Shown here: positions 1-9,821 of the stretch, piece by piece
Numbering within the stretch: position 1 is the first letter of the stretch
Layout: each line of letters opens with the position of its first letter
Source: JACRCT01 sp036504155
Lineage (GTDB): Bacteria > Myxococcota > Myxococcia > Myxococcales > UBA5297
DNA: 64,000 bases
Reading direction: 5' to 3'
NCBI GenBank assembly: GCA_036504155.1
Contig: DASXVQ010000130.1
Coordinates: 36,135 to 100,134, forward strand
Program-made: the position numbers and the translations under genes
The notes under the pieces: generated by a model
Told to the model about the DNA's origin: nothing
The model's input: the letters and a program-made list of their open reading frames with translations, nothing else
The model's database searches: none

Positions 1-585
1 ATGCTCGAGGGCCTCTCGCCCAACCAGCGCGAGAGCTACTTCGCGCTGCGCAGCCTGCGCGACCGCATCCTCGAAAGCTATGCGCGCGTGCCCGGCGGCA
101 CCGTGCTGGCCGACACCTCCGCCGCGCGCATGGACGCCCTGCTCTCCTCGTTCGTGCGCCTGCTCTCCACCTTGAACAGCTACCGCCGCTACCTCACCAA
201 CACCGACCGCAAGGCGATAGAGCAGGAGCTGGCCCAGCTGAAGACCGAGCTCGAGGCGGACACCGGCGACAGCGAGAAGGTCAAGGAAGTGAAGCGGCGG
301 CGCGTGGACATCCTGGGCAAGCGCCTGGAGCGCTTCGACCGCGCCGCCGAGAGCCGGGAGCTCATCAGCCACCAGCTGGCCTCCATCGACGACTTCATGC
401 GCCTGCTGCACGAGCAGTCGATCACCCTGCGCGACCCGGACGTGCTGGGCCAGCAGCTCGACCACCTGGCGACCGAGATCCAGACGACCGACGAGACCGT
501 GCGCGAGATGGAGAAGTTCACCGCCTTCACCGAGGAGCTGTCCGCAAGCTCGCCCTCGATGCCCGAGCGCGACCGCGTCCGCTAG
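1..585 (+). CDS. Coiled-coil protein, C-terminal part; gene cut by the left edge
   Basis: The visible 194 residues are highly charged and helical with heptad-like spacing, so a coiled coil is likely. They align by eye with residues of about 80 onward of the next gene: both begin with an LSPN motif, share a central E/K-rich helix and end in a segment containing T(D/A)ETV. That neighbour has two membrane helices before the LSPN motif, so this gene probably starts upstream of the window and has lost its first 80 or so residues here; the ATG at position 1 would then be internal. No enzymatic motif is visible. Function unknown; a membrane-tethered coiled-coil protein is my best description. Confidence 0.6.
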   Translation: MLEGLSPNQRESYFALRSLRDRILESYARVPGGTVLADTSAARMDALLSSFVRLLSTLNSYRRYLTNTDRKAIEQELAQLKTELEADTGDSEKVKEVKRRRVDILGKRLERFDRAAESRELISHQLASIDDFMRLLHEQSITLRDPDVLGQQLDHLATEIQTTDETVREMEKFTAFTEELSASSPSMPERDRVR

Positions 586-663
586 CCGGCCCTCCAGCCG
601 AAAATCCCCAGGAACGCTCTTCGCTTGCGCCGCTTCACGGCAGCGCGCTAGCGTCCGCGCACC

Positions 664-1461
664 ATGAGCGACAAGCCCAGCTATCTCTCTGTGGCGCTCG
701 GACTGAACCTGCACAAGGCCATCCTCCTCGCCGGGGCCGTCGGCACGGTGTTCGGCCTGTGGCGCGGCACGTGGGCGTTCTTCTTCCTGTTCCTCGCCGT
801 CGAGGCCTTCTACCTCCTCGCCCTCCCGCTGCTGCCGGGCTTTCGCCGTTGGGTGGACCAGACGCACGCGTCGGAGGCCGCACACCAGAAGGCCGTGGAC
901 CTCGACCGCATCGCCGGCAAGCTCTCGCCCAACGCCAAGGCCCGACTCGACGGGGTGACCCGGACGCGGGAGAAGATCCTCGACGCGGTGCGGACCCTGA
1001 ATGCCCCGGAGGCGATGGAGCGCGAGTGGCGCGCCAAGCTCGACGAGCTGGTGAATGCCTCCCTGCGCATCCTCGTCGCAATCGACGGTACGCGCGTGGA
1101 CGACCGGGACACGCGCCTGCTCGAATCGGAGATCAACGACTTGAAGGCGGAGCTGGCCAAGCTGCCCGACGGGCCCGCGCAGGCGGCCAAGGCGCAGCGG
1201 CTCGAGGTGCTGGAGCGGCGCTCGGGCGGCAAGGGCAAGCTCGCGGAGCAGCGCGAGGCGGCGGTGACGCAGTTCGAGACGCTCGAGGACCTGCTCAAGG
1301 AGCTGCAGGACCAGGCGCTCGCGGGGCGCGACTCGGCGGCCTTCGGGCAGCGGCTGGCCAAGCTCTCGGCGCAGATCGAGGCCGCGGGCGAGACGGTCGC
1401 CGCGCTGGACCGAGCCTCGGAGACGTCCTCCGAGCTGGCGGCGCTCAGGGCAGGCAAGTAG
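664..1461 (+). CDS. Membrane-anchored coiled-coil protein, paralogue of the preceding gene
   Basis: 265 residues. Two hydrophobic helices lie at about residues 18-35 and 38-58, followed by a charged, alanine- and glutamate-rich region predicted to be coiled coil to the C-terminus. The C-terminal two thirds match the truncated gene upstream, which indicates a tandem duplication. The gene follows its paralogue after 78 bases and precedes the anchored periplasmic protein by 28 bases, so the three are probably co-transcribed. No catalytic residues are recognisable. Function unknown; a structural or scaffolding role at the inner membrane is inference only. Confidence 0.75.
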   Translation: MSDKPSYLSVALGLNLHKAILLAGAVGTVFGLWRGTWAFFFLFLAVEAFYLLALPLLPGFRRWVDQTHASEAAHQKAVDLDRIAGKLSPNAKARLDGVTRTREKILDAVRTLNAPEAMEREWRAKLDELVNASLRILVAIDGTRVDDRDTRLLESEINDLKAELAKLPDGPAQAAKAQRLEVLERRSGGKGKLAEQREAAVTQFETLEDLLKELQDQALAGRDSAAFGQRLAKLSAQIEAAGETVAALDRASETSSELAALRAGK

Positions 1462-1489
1462 TCAGTCGGGCTGGCACCTAAGGAGGCGC

Positions 1490-3156
1490 ATGAGCAAGCG
1501 CAACGCGGTCCTCGTCGTCATCGGCATCGCCGCCGCCGTGGCGGTGGTCGTCGCGGTGCTGCTGCGCAAGCCGCAGCAGGGTGCGGGCGGCCCGGTGGAT
1601 CCGCTGGAGATGCTCCCCGATCGCTGCCAGGCCGTGATCGTCGTCCCCGACCCTGGCCGGCTGGGCGAGCACCTCTCCGTCCTCCCGCGGCTGAAGGTGG
1701 CGGACCTGCTGGCGAGCCTGCAGAACTATCCGAGCGCCGAGGCGCTCCTCGGCGATCTGGCCAAGCAGGCGGGCTACGACCCTCGCTCGCGCGAATCCAT
1801 GCGGCAGGGCGGCATCGACCCCTCGCGCCCCATCGTCGGCTACCTCTCCGAGCAGGCGGTGCCGCTCGCGCTGATCCCCGTCACCGACCAGGCCAAGTTC
1901 GAGGAGCGCTTCGCCAAGAGCGCCGCCGCCCGGCTGGGCGACCGGAAGCCGGTGACCGAGAAGGTGGGCCAGGACCGGACGCTGACCGTGGTCACGGGTC
2001 CGGGGCCCAACCCGCAGCTCGTCGCCTGGGCCTTCGTCGGCGGCTACGCGCTCCTGACCCAGTCCCAGGCGGGCCTGGCCCTGCTCAAGACCGCGCTCGC
2101 ACAGCCGACGCAGGGCTCGCTGGCCAAAGACACCCGCTTCGCGGCGACGCGCACCCGGCTGGCCGACCGCGACCTCTTCGCCTTCAGCTGCCTGGACGCG
2201 CTCCCGCTGCAGAAGCAGGTCTTCATGCCGTACGGGACGACCTTCGCCGCCTCGCTGTCGGAGCGCGAGCTGCGGCTCTCGTTCGAGCTGCCCCTCAACG
2301 ACGAGTGGAACGAGAGGCTCAAGTCGCTCGCCACGCCCGCCGGCGCCGACCTCGTCGCGGCCATGGGCCCGGAGGCGTTCCTGGTGGGCCGGCTGGGCGG
2401 AGACCCGGCGCTGCTCGAGCCCCTGGTGAACCGGATGATGCCCGCGGTCTTCCAGCGCGCCTTCAGGGAAGGTGGCGTGGACGTCGTCGCCGACATCCTG
2501 AAGAACCTCAAGCCCGGCATCGCCGGCGCGCTGAGCCTCGCCCCGACCGCGCGGCTCTCCGGCGTCCCCGAGCTGGACGTGCGCCGCACCAACCCCTTCG
2601 ACTACCTGCAGCTGGCGGTCGTGGGCCGCACCTCCGACTCCGCCAGGGCCGCGAAGACGCTCGGCAGCATGGCGGAGGTCGCGCCGCGCTTCGGGTCCAC
2701 GATGGAGAGCACGGAGATCGGCGGGGCCAAGGTCTTCGTCACCCGCTACCACCTCGGCGAGGGGGCGAGCTTGGCGCTCGACGGCGACAAGATCCTCGTG
2801 ACGGGCGGGACGGGGCAGATGCAGGCCCAGCTCGACCGGCTGCGCTCGCCCACGCCCAAGGACCCGGCCGATCCCCAGGCCGCCCGCGCGCTGAAGGAGG
2901 ACGCCTTCGCGCTCTGGCTGGACGTCTCGCGGTTGACCGCCGGCGTGCGCACCCTGCCCGACTCGGCCTACGGCATCGGCGGCTGGGCCATCAAGGCCGC
3001 GGTCTCCCGCTGGCTGGAGGCCATCGACGAGATCACCGGGCTGCGCGCGAGCGGCCGGCTGGCGGACAAGACGCTCAGCGCCGAGCTCGCCCTGACGCTC
3101 AAGCTCGCGCCGGTGCAGGCCCAGACGCCGACGCCGAAGGATGCGAGGGCGACGCC

Positions 3157-3160
<4 letters not shown>
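1490..3160 (+). CDS. Membrane-anchored periplasmic protein (DUF3352-like)
   Basis: 556 residues with an uncleaved N-terminal hydrophobic helix at about residues 6-25 followed by a positively charged stop (RKP), so the bulk should lie in the periplasm. A clean ribosome binding site (aggagg at 1481) sits before the ATG. The body contains repeated alpha/beta segments with GGDPALL, GGAKVF and TGGTGQM elements, in the style of DUF3352-type large exported proteins; this assignment is by resemblance only. Its stop codon overlaps the GTG start of the ABC transporter ATPase, so it is translationally coupled to that transporter and may be its periplasmic partner or substrate-related component. Confidence 0.7.
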
Positions 3161-3839
<679 letters not shown>

Positions 3840-3843
<4 letters not shown>

Positions 3844-5138
3844 CCCCGGGCAAGCTCGCACGGCTGGTGGGCGTCAACCTGCGCCGCGACAAGAGGGGCG
3901 CCCTGTTCTCGGCGTTCGGGGTGGCGGTGGGCATCGGCGCGCTCGTCTTCTTCGTGGCCCTGGGCGGCGGCGTGCGCGCGCTGGTGCGCGACAAGCTCTT
4001 CCCCAACGACGCCCGCGCCGTCGAGGTCGTGCCTCCCAAGCTCTCGCTCTCGGGCGTGCTGGGCGGCGGCCGGCTCGACGAGGGGACCGTGACGCGGCTG
4101 GCGGCGCTGCCCGGCGTGGAGAAGGCCTGGCGCAAGATGGAGCTGCGCATCCCGGCGATGGGCGGCCCCGCCAGCGGCCTCGAAAAGCTCAACGTCCCGC
4201 GCAACGTCTACATCGCGGTCATCGCCACCGGCGTCGAGGCCGGCTACGTCGCGGCGGACCTCGCCCCCGGCGCCAGCTTCGAGGACCCCGGCGAGGGCAA
4301 GCCGGTGCCGGCGATGGCGGCCCGGCGGCTGCTCGAGCTCTACAACAAGAGCTTCGCCAAGGCGCAGGGGCTCACGCCCATCGGCGAGCCGCTGCTCATG
4401 ACCGCGGCGGGCCTGGAGCTGCTCACGGTCCGGCTGGGGCGCAGCATGCGCGGCGACACCGGGCTGCCCGAGCGCCACGTGGGGCTCACCTTCGCCGGCC
4501 TGTCCGACAAGGCGCCGCTGCACGGCGTGCTGATGCCGCTCGAGACCGTCCGGCGCATCAACAAGGACTACGGCGTGGAGGCCGGCGACTACAGCGCGGT
4601 CACGCTCGTCGCCCAGAGCCCCGGCGAGGTGCCGCGCATCGTGGAGAAGGTGCGCGCCATGGGCTTCGGCGTGGACGAGAGCGACAAGAAGATCGCCGAG
4701 CGGATCGGGGCGGCGGTGGCGGTGACCACCGCGGTTCTGGCCCTGCTCTCGGCGCTCATCTGCCTGCTCGCCGCGGTGAACATCGCCCACGTCTTCTCGG
4801 CCAGCGTGCGCGCCCGCTCCCGCGAGCTGGGCGTCCTGCGCGCGGTGGGCGCGACGCGCGGGGACGTGGCGCTGCTGGTGCTCGCCGAGGCGGGCGTCAT
4901 CGGCCTGCTCGGCGGCGCCATCGCGACGGCGCTGGCGCGGGCGGCGGGCGTGGCCCTCGACGTGGTGGCCAGGACCGAGCTGCCCGAGTTCCCCTTCAAG
5001 CCCGAGACGTTCTTCCACTTCTCCCCCGCCCTGCTCGCGGGCGCCGCCCTGCTGGGGCTGGCCGCCGCGCTCCTGGGAGCCCTGGTCCCCGCGCTCGCCG
5101 CCTCGCGCGCGAGTCCGGCCAAGGCGCTGGCGGGCTGA
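3840..5138 (+). CDS. FtsX-like permease of the LolC/MacB family
   Basis: 432 residues. The topology is that of a MacB/LolC permease: one transmembrane helix at about residues 22-42, a periplasmic domain of roughly 240 residues, then three C-terminal helices at about residues 297-320, 345-375 and 395-425. The C-terminal block carries the family pattern VRARSRELGVLRAVGATRGDV. It is translated from an ATG overlapping the ATPase stop. It would dimerise and work with the adjacent ATPase to perform mechanotransmission or lipid-anchored substrate extraction at the inner membrane. No adaptor (MacA-like) protein is next to it; the protein encoded at 1490 is the only exported neighbour. Confidence 0.9.
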
Positions 5139-5158
5139 CCCTGCAGACGAGGATCCCT

Positions 5159-5932
5159 TTGGCCGACACGCCCCAGACCACGACCACCCCGGCGACCTAC
5201 GGGACCGCCCTGTGGTCGAACCTCGTCTCGCTCGCCATCCTCCTGTGGTTCTGCGTGCGCAACCTCTCCCTCGCCCTCGAGGCCCGGGGCCACGTCGCCG
5301 CGCTGCAGAGCATGCCGCTTTGGTGGCTGTACGGCGCGACGCTGCTGCTGGCCGCCGCGGCGCTGGTCGCGGCGCTGGTCGCCGCGCTGCGCCGCCTGCC
5401 GCCGGACCGCCCTCCCTACCGCGTGCTCCCCGTGCTCGCGGTGCTGCTGCTCGGCGTCGAGGTCTTCGCCGTGCCGCAGTCCCGGCTCCCGCTCCCCGCG
5501 GACGAGGTCGTCTTCGCCCAGGCCTCGCTGCTCGAGCCCGAGGCCTTCGCCGAGGAGGACGGCCTGTTCACGACCAGCGCCGACAAGGTGCTCTCGGGCA
5601 TGGGGCCCTTCGACGCGCCCTTCCTGGGCCGCGACGGCGAGTCGATGGGGCGCTGGCGCCCGGTGGTGCGCACCGGCTGCACCGGCCCTGTGACCGAGAT
5701 CCCCGCGGCGATGGACGCGGGGGCGCTGCTGTACTGCGTGAGCGCCGACCGCACGAGGGCGTGGCTGTCGTTCGTGGGGCTCGAAGGCCTGGCCGGAAAT
5801 CCCCGGGTCGTCCAGGCGGAAGAGGGCGGCGCGACGCTCTACTGGGCCCGGCCCCCGAAGACTTCGCCGGCCGGCCCGCCCGAGCCCGCGCCCGTCGAGC
5901 CGACCCCCGCGACGCCCCCCAAGGACGAGTAG
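5159..5932 (+). CDS. Small multi-spanning membrane protein, unknown function
   Basis: 257 residues from a TTG start that has a purine-rich gacgagga ribosome binding site. Three hydrophobic helices lie at about residues 18-40, 55-80 and 87-106, followed by a periplasmic or cytoplasmic domain with two cysteines (in RTGCTGP and LLYCVSA) that could pair, and a proline-rich tail. It follows the transporter permease by 20 bases and probably belongs to the same transcript. No family recognised. Confidence 0.7.
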   Translation: MADTPQTTTTPATYGTALWSNLVSLAILLWFCVRNLSLALEARGHVAALQSMPLWWLYGATLLLAAAALVAALVAALRRLPPDRPPYRVLPVLAVLLLGVEVFAVPQSRLPLPADEVVFAQASLLEPEAFAEEDGLFTTSADKVLSGMGPFDAPFLGRDGESMGRWRPVVRTGCTGPVTEIPAAMDAGALLYCVSADRTRAWLSFVGLEGLAGNPRVVQAEEGGATLYWARPPKTSPAGPPEPAPVEPTPATPPKDE

Positions 5933-6045
5933 CGCCGGAAAAAGAAAGCGGGCAAGCTGTCGCACCGCTGGCCGCCCTAGGCACCCTCCTCGGCCAGTAC
6001 GCGTGCCCATCTTCAGTGGGCGGCGGTCACGAAGGAAGGAACCCA

Positions 6046-6531
6046 ATGAAAGTCGCGGCCAAGTGCGTCGTCTCGCTGGAGTACTCCCTGCACCTCGGGG
6101 ACGGCAAAGTCATCGACTCCAGCTCGGGCGGCGAGCCGCTCACCTACCTGCACGGCTCCGGGCAGATCATCCCCGGCCTCGAGAAGCAGCTCGAGGGGCT
6201 CGAGGAAGGCACTTCCCAGCAGGTCGTGATCGGCCCCAAGGACGGCTACGGCGAGCGCGAGGCCGAGAACATCCAGCAGATCGGCCGCGACCACTTCGGC
6301 GACAAGCCCCTCAAGGAGGGCGACGAGTTCGTGGCCATCGACGACCACCACAACGAGATCCCCGTGCGGATCGAGAAGGTGGAGGGCGACCAGGTCACGG
6401 TGGACTTCAACCACCCGCTCGCCGGCAAGACGCTGCACTTCCAGATCACCGTCAAGGGCGTGCGCGAGGCGACGGCCGAAGAGCTCTCCCACGGCCACGC
6501 CCACGGCGGCGACGGGCATCACCACCACTAG
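6046..6531 (+). CDS. slyD: FKBP-type peptidyl-prolyl isomerase SlyD with His-rich tail
   Basis: 161 residues. The N-terminal FKBP fold begins with KVVSLEY-like strands, continues with the flap-insert (IF) domain (GYGEREAENIQ to the DFNHPLAGK motif) and ends with FQITVKGVREAT, the normal SlyD order. The C-terminus is HGHAHGGDGHHHH, a short metal-binding tail. SlyD catalyses proline isomerisation and acts as a chaperone; in Escherichia coli it binds nickel and helps deliver it to [NiFe]-hydrogenase, which is relevant because a hydrogenase operon lies 20 kb away. The ATG is preceded by gaaggaagga. It converges on greB across a strong palindrome. Confidence 0.93.
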   Translation: MKVAAKCVVSLEYSLHLGDGKVIDSSSGGEPLTYLHGSGQIIPGLEKQLEGLEEGTSQQVVIGPKDGYGEREAENIQQIGRDHFGDKPLKEGDEFVAIDDHHNEIPVRIEKVEGDQVTVDFNHPLAGKTLHFQITVKGVREATAEELSHGHAHGGDGHHHH

Positions 6532-6616
6532 GTTTCAGGGGCTTCAGGGTTCCGACGCCAGCCCCCCGGCTCACGGGCAGCTCCGCCAGGAACTGCGGGG
6601 GTTGGCTCGTCTTCGC

Positions 6617-6642
6617 GATGCGGGTCACGCGTGGCCCGCATC
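6617..6642. terminator. Near-perfect 26-base palindrome between convergent slyD and greB
   Basis: GATGCGGG and CCCGCATC form an 8-base-pair outer stem; the ten bases between contain the palindrome CACGCGTG, so almost the whole element is self-complementary. It lies between two genes that end toward each other, the expected place for a bidirectional terminator. There is no T-run, so a protein-binding palindrome is an alternative. Confidence 0.45.
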
Positions 6643-6672
6643 AGCGAGATCAGCGAACCGGGACCCTGAGGC

Positions 6673-7242
6673 TCAATTCCTCTTGCCGGGCTGCCGGTAG
6701 CTGATGCTGGCCACGACGACGTCGGTCGGCCCCTTGGGCCGCTGGATGGTGACCTCGTCGCCTTCCTTCTTGCCCAACAGCGCCTTGGCGACCGGCGAGT
6801 CGACCGAGATCTTGCCCAGCTTCACGTCGAACTCGTCCGGACCGACGATGCGGTAGGTGCTCGCCTGCCCGTCCTCGTCCTCGATGGTGACCCAGGCGCC
6901 GAAGAGCACTCGGTCGGCCTCGTCCTTCTGCTCGACCACCGTCAGGCTGTCGAGGCGCTTGGACAGGTAGCGGATGCGCCGGTCGAGCTCGCGCAGCTTC
7001 TTCTTGCCGTAGATGTACTCGGCGTTCTCGCTGCGGTCGCCCTGGGCGGCCGCGGCGCTGACCTCGGCGGTGACCTTGGGGCGCTCCACCTTCCAGATGT
7101 GCTGGAGCTCTTCCTGGAGGCGCTTGAAGCCCTCCGGCGTGATGTAGCGCGCGCCTGATCCCTTGAGGGGCTGCGCCTCCTCGGGGGCCACGGCTTCGTC
7201 CGTGAGCGACGCTTCGTCTTCCTTGGTGAAGGCCTTGTTCAT
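6673..7242 (-). CDS. greB: Transcription elongation factor GreB
   Basis: 189 residues. After a 30-residue acidic N-terminal extension come the coiled-coil domain (ITPEGFKRLQEEL, then WKVERPKVT and GDRSENAEY with the acidic tip residues) and the FKBP-like C-terminal domain (FGAWVTIEDEDG, then ISVDSPVAKALLGKKEGDE). The ERP, FGAW and SPxAxALL patterns distinguish GreB from GreA. The protein enters the RNA polymerase secondary channel and stimulates cleavage of backtracked transcripts. The 30-residue N-terminal extension is not typical; a downstream start is possible but no other ATG gives a better one. Confidence 0.93.
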   Translation of the reverse strand: MNKAFTKEDEASLTDEAVAPEEAQPLKGSGARYITPEGFKRLQEELQHIWKVERPKVTAEVSAAAAQGDRSENAEYIYGKKKLRELDRRIRYLSKRLDSLTVVEQKDEADRVLFGAWVTIEDEDGQASTYRIVGPDEFDVKLGKISVDSPVAKALLGKKEGDEVTIQRPKGPTDVVVASISYRQPGKRN

Positions 7243-7315
7243 GGTGGTGAAGCTCGGGTGCGTGCCGCGCGCCGGGGAGTCCCGCCCGCGGGAAGGTCCG
7301 TGGGGAAACCGTCGG

Positions 7316-8008
7316 CTAGAAGAGCGACCGGAAGAACGCCACGATGTCGAGGCCGCCGTGGCAGTCGTCGTGCCAGTCGTCGTGGTGATGGCCGTGGTGG
7401 TCGTAGTCGTGGTGGTGGTGCGTGACGAGCGGGCGCTCCGGGGTCAGCTCGGCGACGACCGGCGAGGCTCCGGTGGGGGCGCAGGTGCCGCAGTAGATGG
7501 AGCCGTTGGCCTCGAAGGCGTGGTTGCGGCGCAGCTCGCGGTCGCAGCTGGCGCAGATGGTCCGCTGCGGGCCCTGCGCCGGGTCGGGCCGGCCCGCCAC
7601 CTCGTCGGCCCGCCGCTGGATCTCCTGCGCCTTCCCCTGGCCTCCGGCCAGCAGCTGCAGCTCGCCGCCGTCGAGCCAGATTCCGCCGCAGGGCAGGCAG
7701 ACGTCGAGCTCGACGCCGCGGGTCGCGCCGATGGCCAGGGGCGCCTGGCCGCACTCCGGGCAGGCCGGGGAAGGCGTGTGGCACTTGGGGCACTCCGCGA
7801 CGCGCTCCAGGCGCGCCCCGCACTCCTTGCACTTGCCCGGCTTGTCCCTCGCGCTCGCCATCAGCTCCTTGAGCGCGCGCGGCGTGACCACCGCGTTCAG
7901 CTCGCCGGAGTCGAACCAAACGCCTCCGCACTTCGGGCACCCGTCGAGCTGCACGCCGGCGGCCTTGAAGAGCCGCAGGTCCTCGCGGCAGGTCGGGCAG
8001 GGTCTCAT
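7316..8008 (-). CDS. Zinc-ribbon protein with two TFIIB-type zinc fingers and a His/Asp-rich tail
   Basis: 230 residues. Two copies of the bacterial TFIIB-like zinc ribbon are visible: CPTCREDL followed by CPKCGGVWFDSGEL at residues 4-37, and CPECGQAPL followed by CLPCGGIWLDGGEL near residues 83-118. Further CxxC pairs occur between them (CKECGA, CPKCHT) and after them (CASCDREL, CGTCAP). The C-terminus is rich in His and Asp, a likely metal-binding tail, and ends in a short hydrophobic stretch. Such proteins are common in Myxococcota and poorly characterised. It is the last gene of the minus-strand run and follows the preceding gene after 85 bases. Confidence 0.8.
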   Translation of the reverse strand: MRPCPTCREDLRLFKAAGVQLDGCPKCGGVWFDSGELNAVVTPRALKELMASARDKPGKCKECGARLERVAECPKCHTPSPACPECGQAPLAIGATRGVELDVCLPCGGIWLDGGELQLLAGGQGKAQEIQRRADEVAGRPDPAQGPQRTICASCDRELRRNHAFEANGSIYCGTCAPTGASPVVAELTPERPLVTHHHHDYDHHGHHHDDWHDDCHGGLDIVAFFRSLF

Positions 8009-8093
8009 GGTCGGCTCCGCTTTCCCGCGTTGGCGTTCGGCGTCGTGTGGGGAGACCTCATGAAACCGCGTGTCCGCGGCCGCGTCCAGAACG

Positions 8094-8900
8094 CTACCGG
8101 CCCGCGTCGAGGGCGCCCGCGGCCGCCGCGCCGGCGTCCGCCCCGGGGCAGGTCGCCTTGGCGGGGTCGCACGGCGGTTCGGCCCTGGCCCTCTCCTGCT
8201 CCTCGAGCTTCTTCTGCAGGTCCAGCGGCAGCAGGTTCTTGAGCATGCCGGTGGTGGGCAGCGGCGTGGCGGTGAAGCGCTCGGGGAAGCTGCTCGTCGC
8301 CCCGCTGCCCTTGGCCACCACCTCGAAGCCGGAGCCGTTGGGGACGATCATCCGCACCATGCTCAGCGGCGGGACGTCGTTGCTCGACCAGAACTCCAGC
8401 GCGGGCGTCGCCTTCCCCTTCTCCTTGGCCATCGTGGCCACCTCGGTCCGGGAGTATCGGCAGGGCAGGCGGCCGATGAGCGTCTCGACCGTCAGCTCCT
8501 TGAACGTCGCCATCTTGCCGGGCTTGCAGGCCGACGGCCCCCGCTCTCCTCCCGGGATGGCGTAGATGGTCTTGCCGCGCTTGAGGTACAGGGCGTCGCC
8601 GGCCTGGCCGTCGAGCGGCAGCCGCCAGGCGCCCTTGCCCTGCTTGTCCACCCAGATCTCCAGCCACCGCGCCGGCGCCCCGGGCTTGCCCTCGTTGAGC
8701 TGCAGGACCCGGAAGGTGGTGGTCAGGTCGGGCTTGCCGTCGACGAGCTGGGCGTACTCCGCCCACGCTCCGTCGGCGCCCTGGCCGTCGTCCTCGCCGA
8801 CGAGCTGGCGCAGCGTGGTGGGCGAGGTGGGGCTGGTGCACTGCGGGGGCTCGGCGGACAGCGCGGCGGCGAGCAGCATCGTCGTCATCGAGGCGATCAT
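8094..8900 (-). CDS. Exported protein of unknown function
   Basis: 268 residues with a signal peptide at residues 1-17 (MIASM...LLAAALSA). The mature part contains four to five cysteines spread through the chain and an alanine-rich low-complexity end. It begins with ATGA overlapping the stop of the upstream membrane protein, so translation is coupled. Unrecognised; likely periplasmic or surface-located. Confidence 0.65.
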   Translation of the reverse strand: MIASMTTMLLAAALSAEPPQCTSPTSPTTLRQLVGEDDGQGADGAWAEYAQLVDGKPDLTTTFRVLQLNEGKPGAPARWLEIWVDKQGKGAWRLPLDGQAGDALYLKRGKTIYAIPGGERGPSACKPGKMATFKELTVETLIGRLPCRYSRTEVATMAKEKGKATPALEFWSSNDVPPLSMVRMIVPNGSGFEVVAKGSGATSSFPERFTATPLPTTGMLKNLLPLDLQKKLEEQERARAEPPCDPAKATCPGADAGAAAAGALDAGR

Positions 8901-9568
8901 GGCAAGCCCTCCGCGGAGACGACCGCGACCTTCCCGACCCCGTCCTTGAGCATCGTCGGCTCCCCGTGCGGCAGCGCGTCGGTGACCACCGCGGACAGCC
9001 AGAAGCGCCGGCCGCCCGGGTCGCAGGCGAGGTAGATCGTCCCCACGCCCTGCCCTCCTTCCACCTTTAGCACCGGGCCGGTCGCGGCGGGCCGCGGCGC
9101 CACCCGGAACGGGATTCGGAAGCCGAGGAGGTGGAAGCCGGTGGGCGGAGCCCTCTCGACCAGCTCGCGCTCCACCGCCGCCAGGTCGGCCCGGCACGGC
9201 TCCCTCTCGCCCTCCAGGCGGGCGGCCACCGCGCTCATCGCCGCCACCGCGCGATCGGACGCGGTCCCGTCGCCCACCGGGCTCATCGGCAGCGGCCCCA
9301 GGTACTGCGTCAGGATCAGCGCGAGCGAGGGCACGGCGTGCGGCCACAGGGGCATCCTGCGGCCGGCGAAGGTCGCCTGGGCCAGCCAGATGGCGTAGGC
9401 CGTCACCACCGCCAGCGCGGCGAGCGCGGCGGTGACGTTGGGGACGTGCGGGGCGAAGTAGGCGGTGGAGGTGGCCAGGCCCAGGGCGCGCTTGAGCGGC
9501 GCCGCGTTCCTCGCCAGCGCCACCACCACGAAGGTGGAGAAGACCAGGAACCTCAGCCCGCGCAGCAT
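8897..9568 (-). CDS. Membrane protein of unknown function
   Basis: 223 residues with three hydrophobic helices in the first 95 residues (about 5-22, 46-66 and 72-92), followed by a soluble domain with two cysteines (PCRADL and LACDPGG) that ends at the overlapping start of the next gene. It sits inside the pilus-related run, 52 bases after the pilin-like gene. No family recognised. Confidence 0.6.
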   Translation of the reverse strand: MLRGLRFLVFSTFVVVALARNAAPLKRALGLATSTAYFAPHVPNVTAALAALAVVTAYAIWLAQATFAGRRMPLWPHAVPSLALILTQYLGPLPMSPVGDGTASDRAVAAMSAVAARLEGEREPCRADLAAVERELVERAPPTGFHLLGFRIPFRVAPRPAATGPVLKVEGGQGVGTIYLACDPGGRRFWLSAVVTDALPHGEPTMLKDGVGKVAVVSAEGLP

Positions 9569-9585
9569 GTCGGCATCGTCACCGG

Positions 9586-9609
9586 AGGCCCTCGGACTCG
9601 CAAGGGCCT
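9586..9609. terminator. Hairpin between the pilin-like gene and the next gene
   Basis: AGGCCCT and AGGGCCT form a 7-base-pair stem around a ten-base loop in the 52-base gap downstream of the pilin-like gene (minus strand). No T-run follows, so it may be a partial terminator or an mRNA-stabilising hairpin that separates the highly expressed pilin message from the rest of the operon. Confidence 0.35.
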
Positions 9610-9620
9610 TTCTCGGGCCT

Positions 9621-9821
9621 CTACGGCACGGGGAGCGAGAGCACCATCCAGAAGCCGTGCACGTAATGCTCGTAGGCCTTGAACATCGCCGGCAGGAACC
9701 CGCCCAGCCCGAACGAGAGGCCGAAGATCACGAAGAAGGTGAACAGGGCGTACTCGGTGGCCGCCTGGCCGTCCTCCTCGCGCAGTTTCTGCCAGATGGC
9801 GCGCGCCAGCAGCGTGTTCAT
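9621..9821 (-). CDS. Flp-type pilin-like small protein
   Basis: 66 residues. The N-terminal segment reads EEDGQAATEYAL followed by a 22-residue hydrophobic helix, which is the class III (Flp/Tad) prepilin pattern: processing after Gly leaves Glu at +5 and Tyr at +6 of the mature protein. The size matches Flp pilins. The start overlaps the preceding stop by ATGA. A TadV-like prepilin peptidase would be needed and is not in the window. It may be the major subunit of a Tad-type pilus or a pseudopilin partnering the TadE/TadG-like proteins upstream in this transcript. Confidence 0.75.
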   Translation of the reverse strand: MNTLLARAIWQKLREEDGQAATEYALFTFFVIFGLSFGLGGFLPAMFKAYEHYVHGFWMVLSLPVP

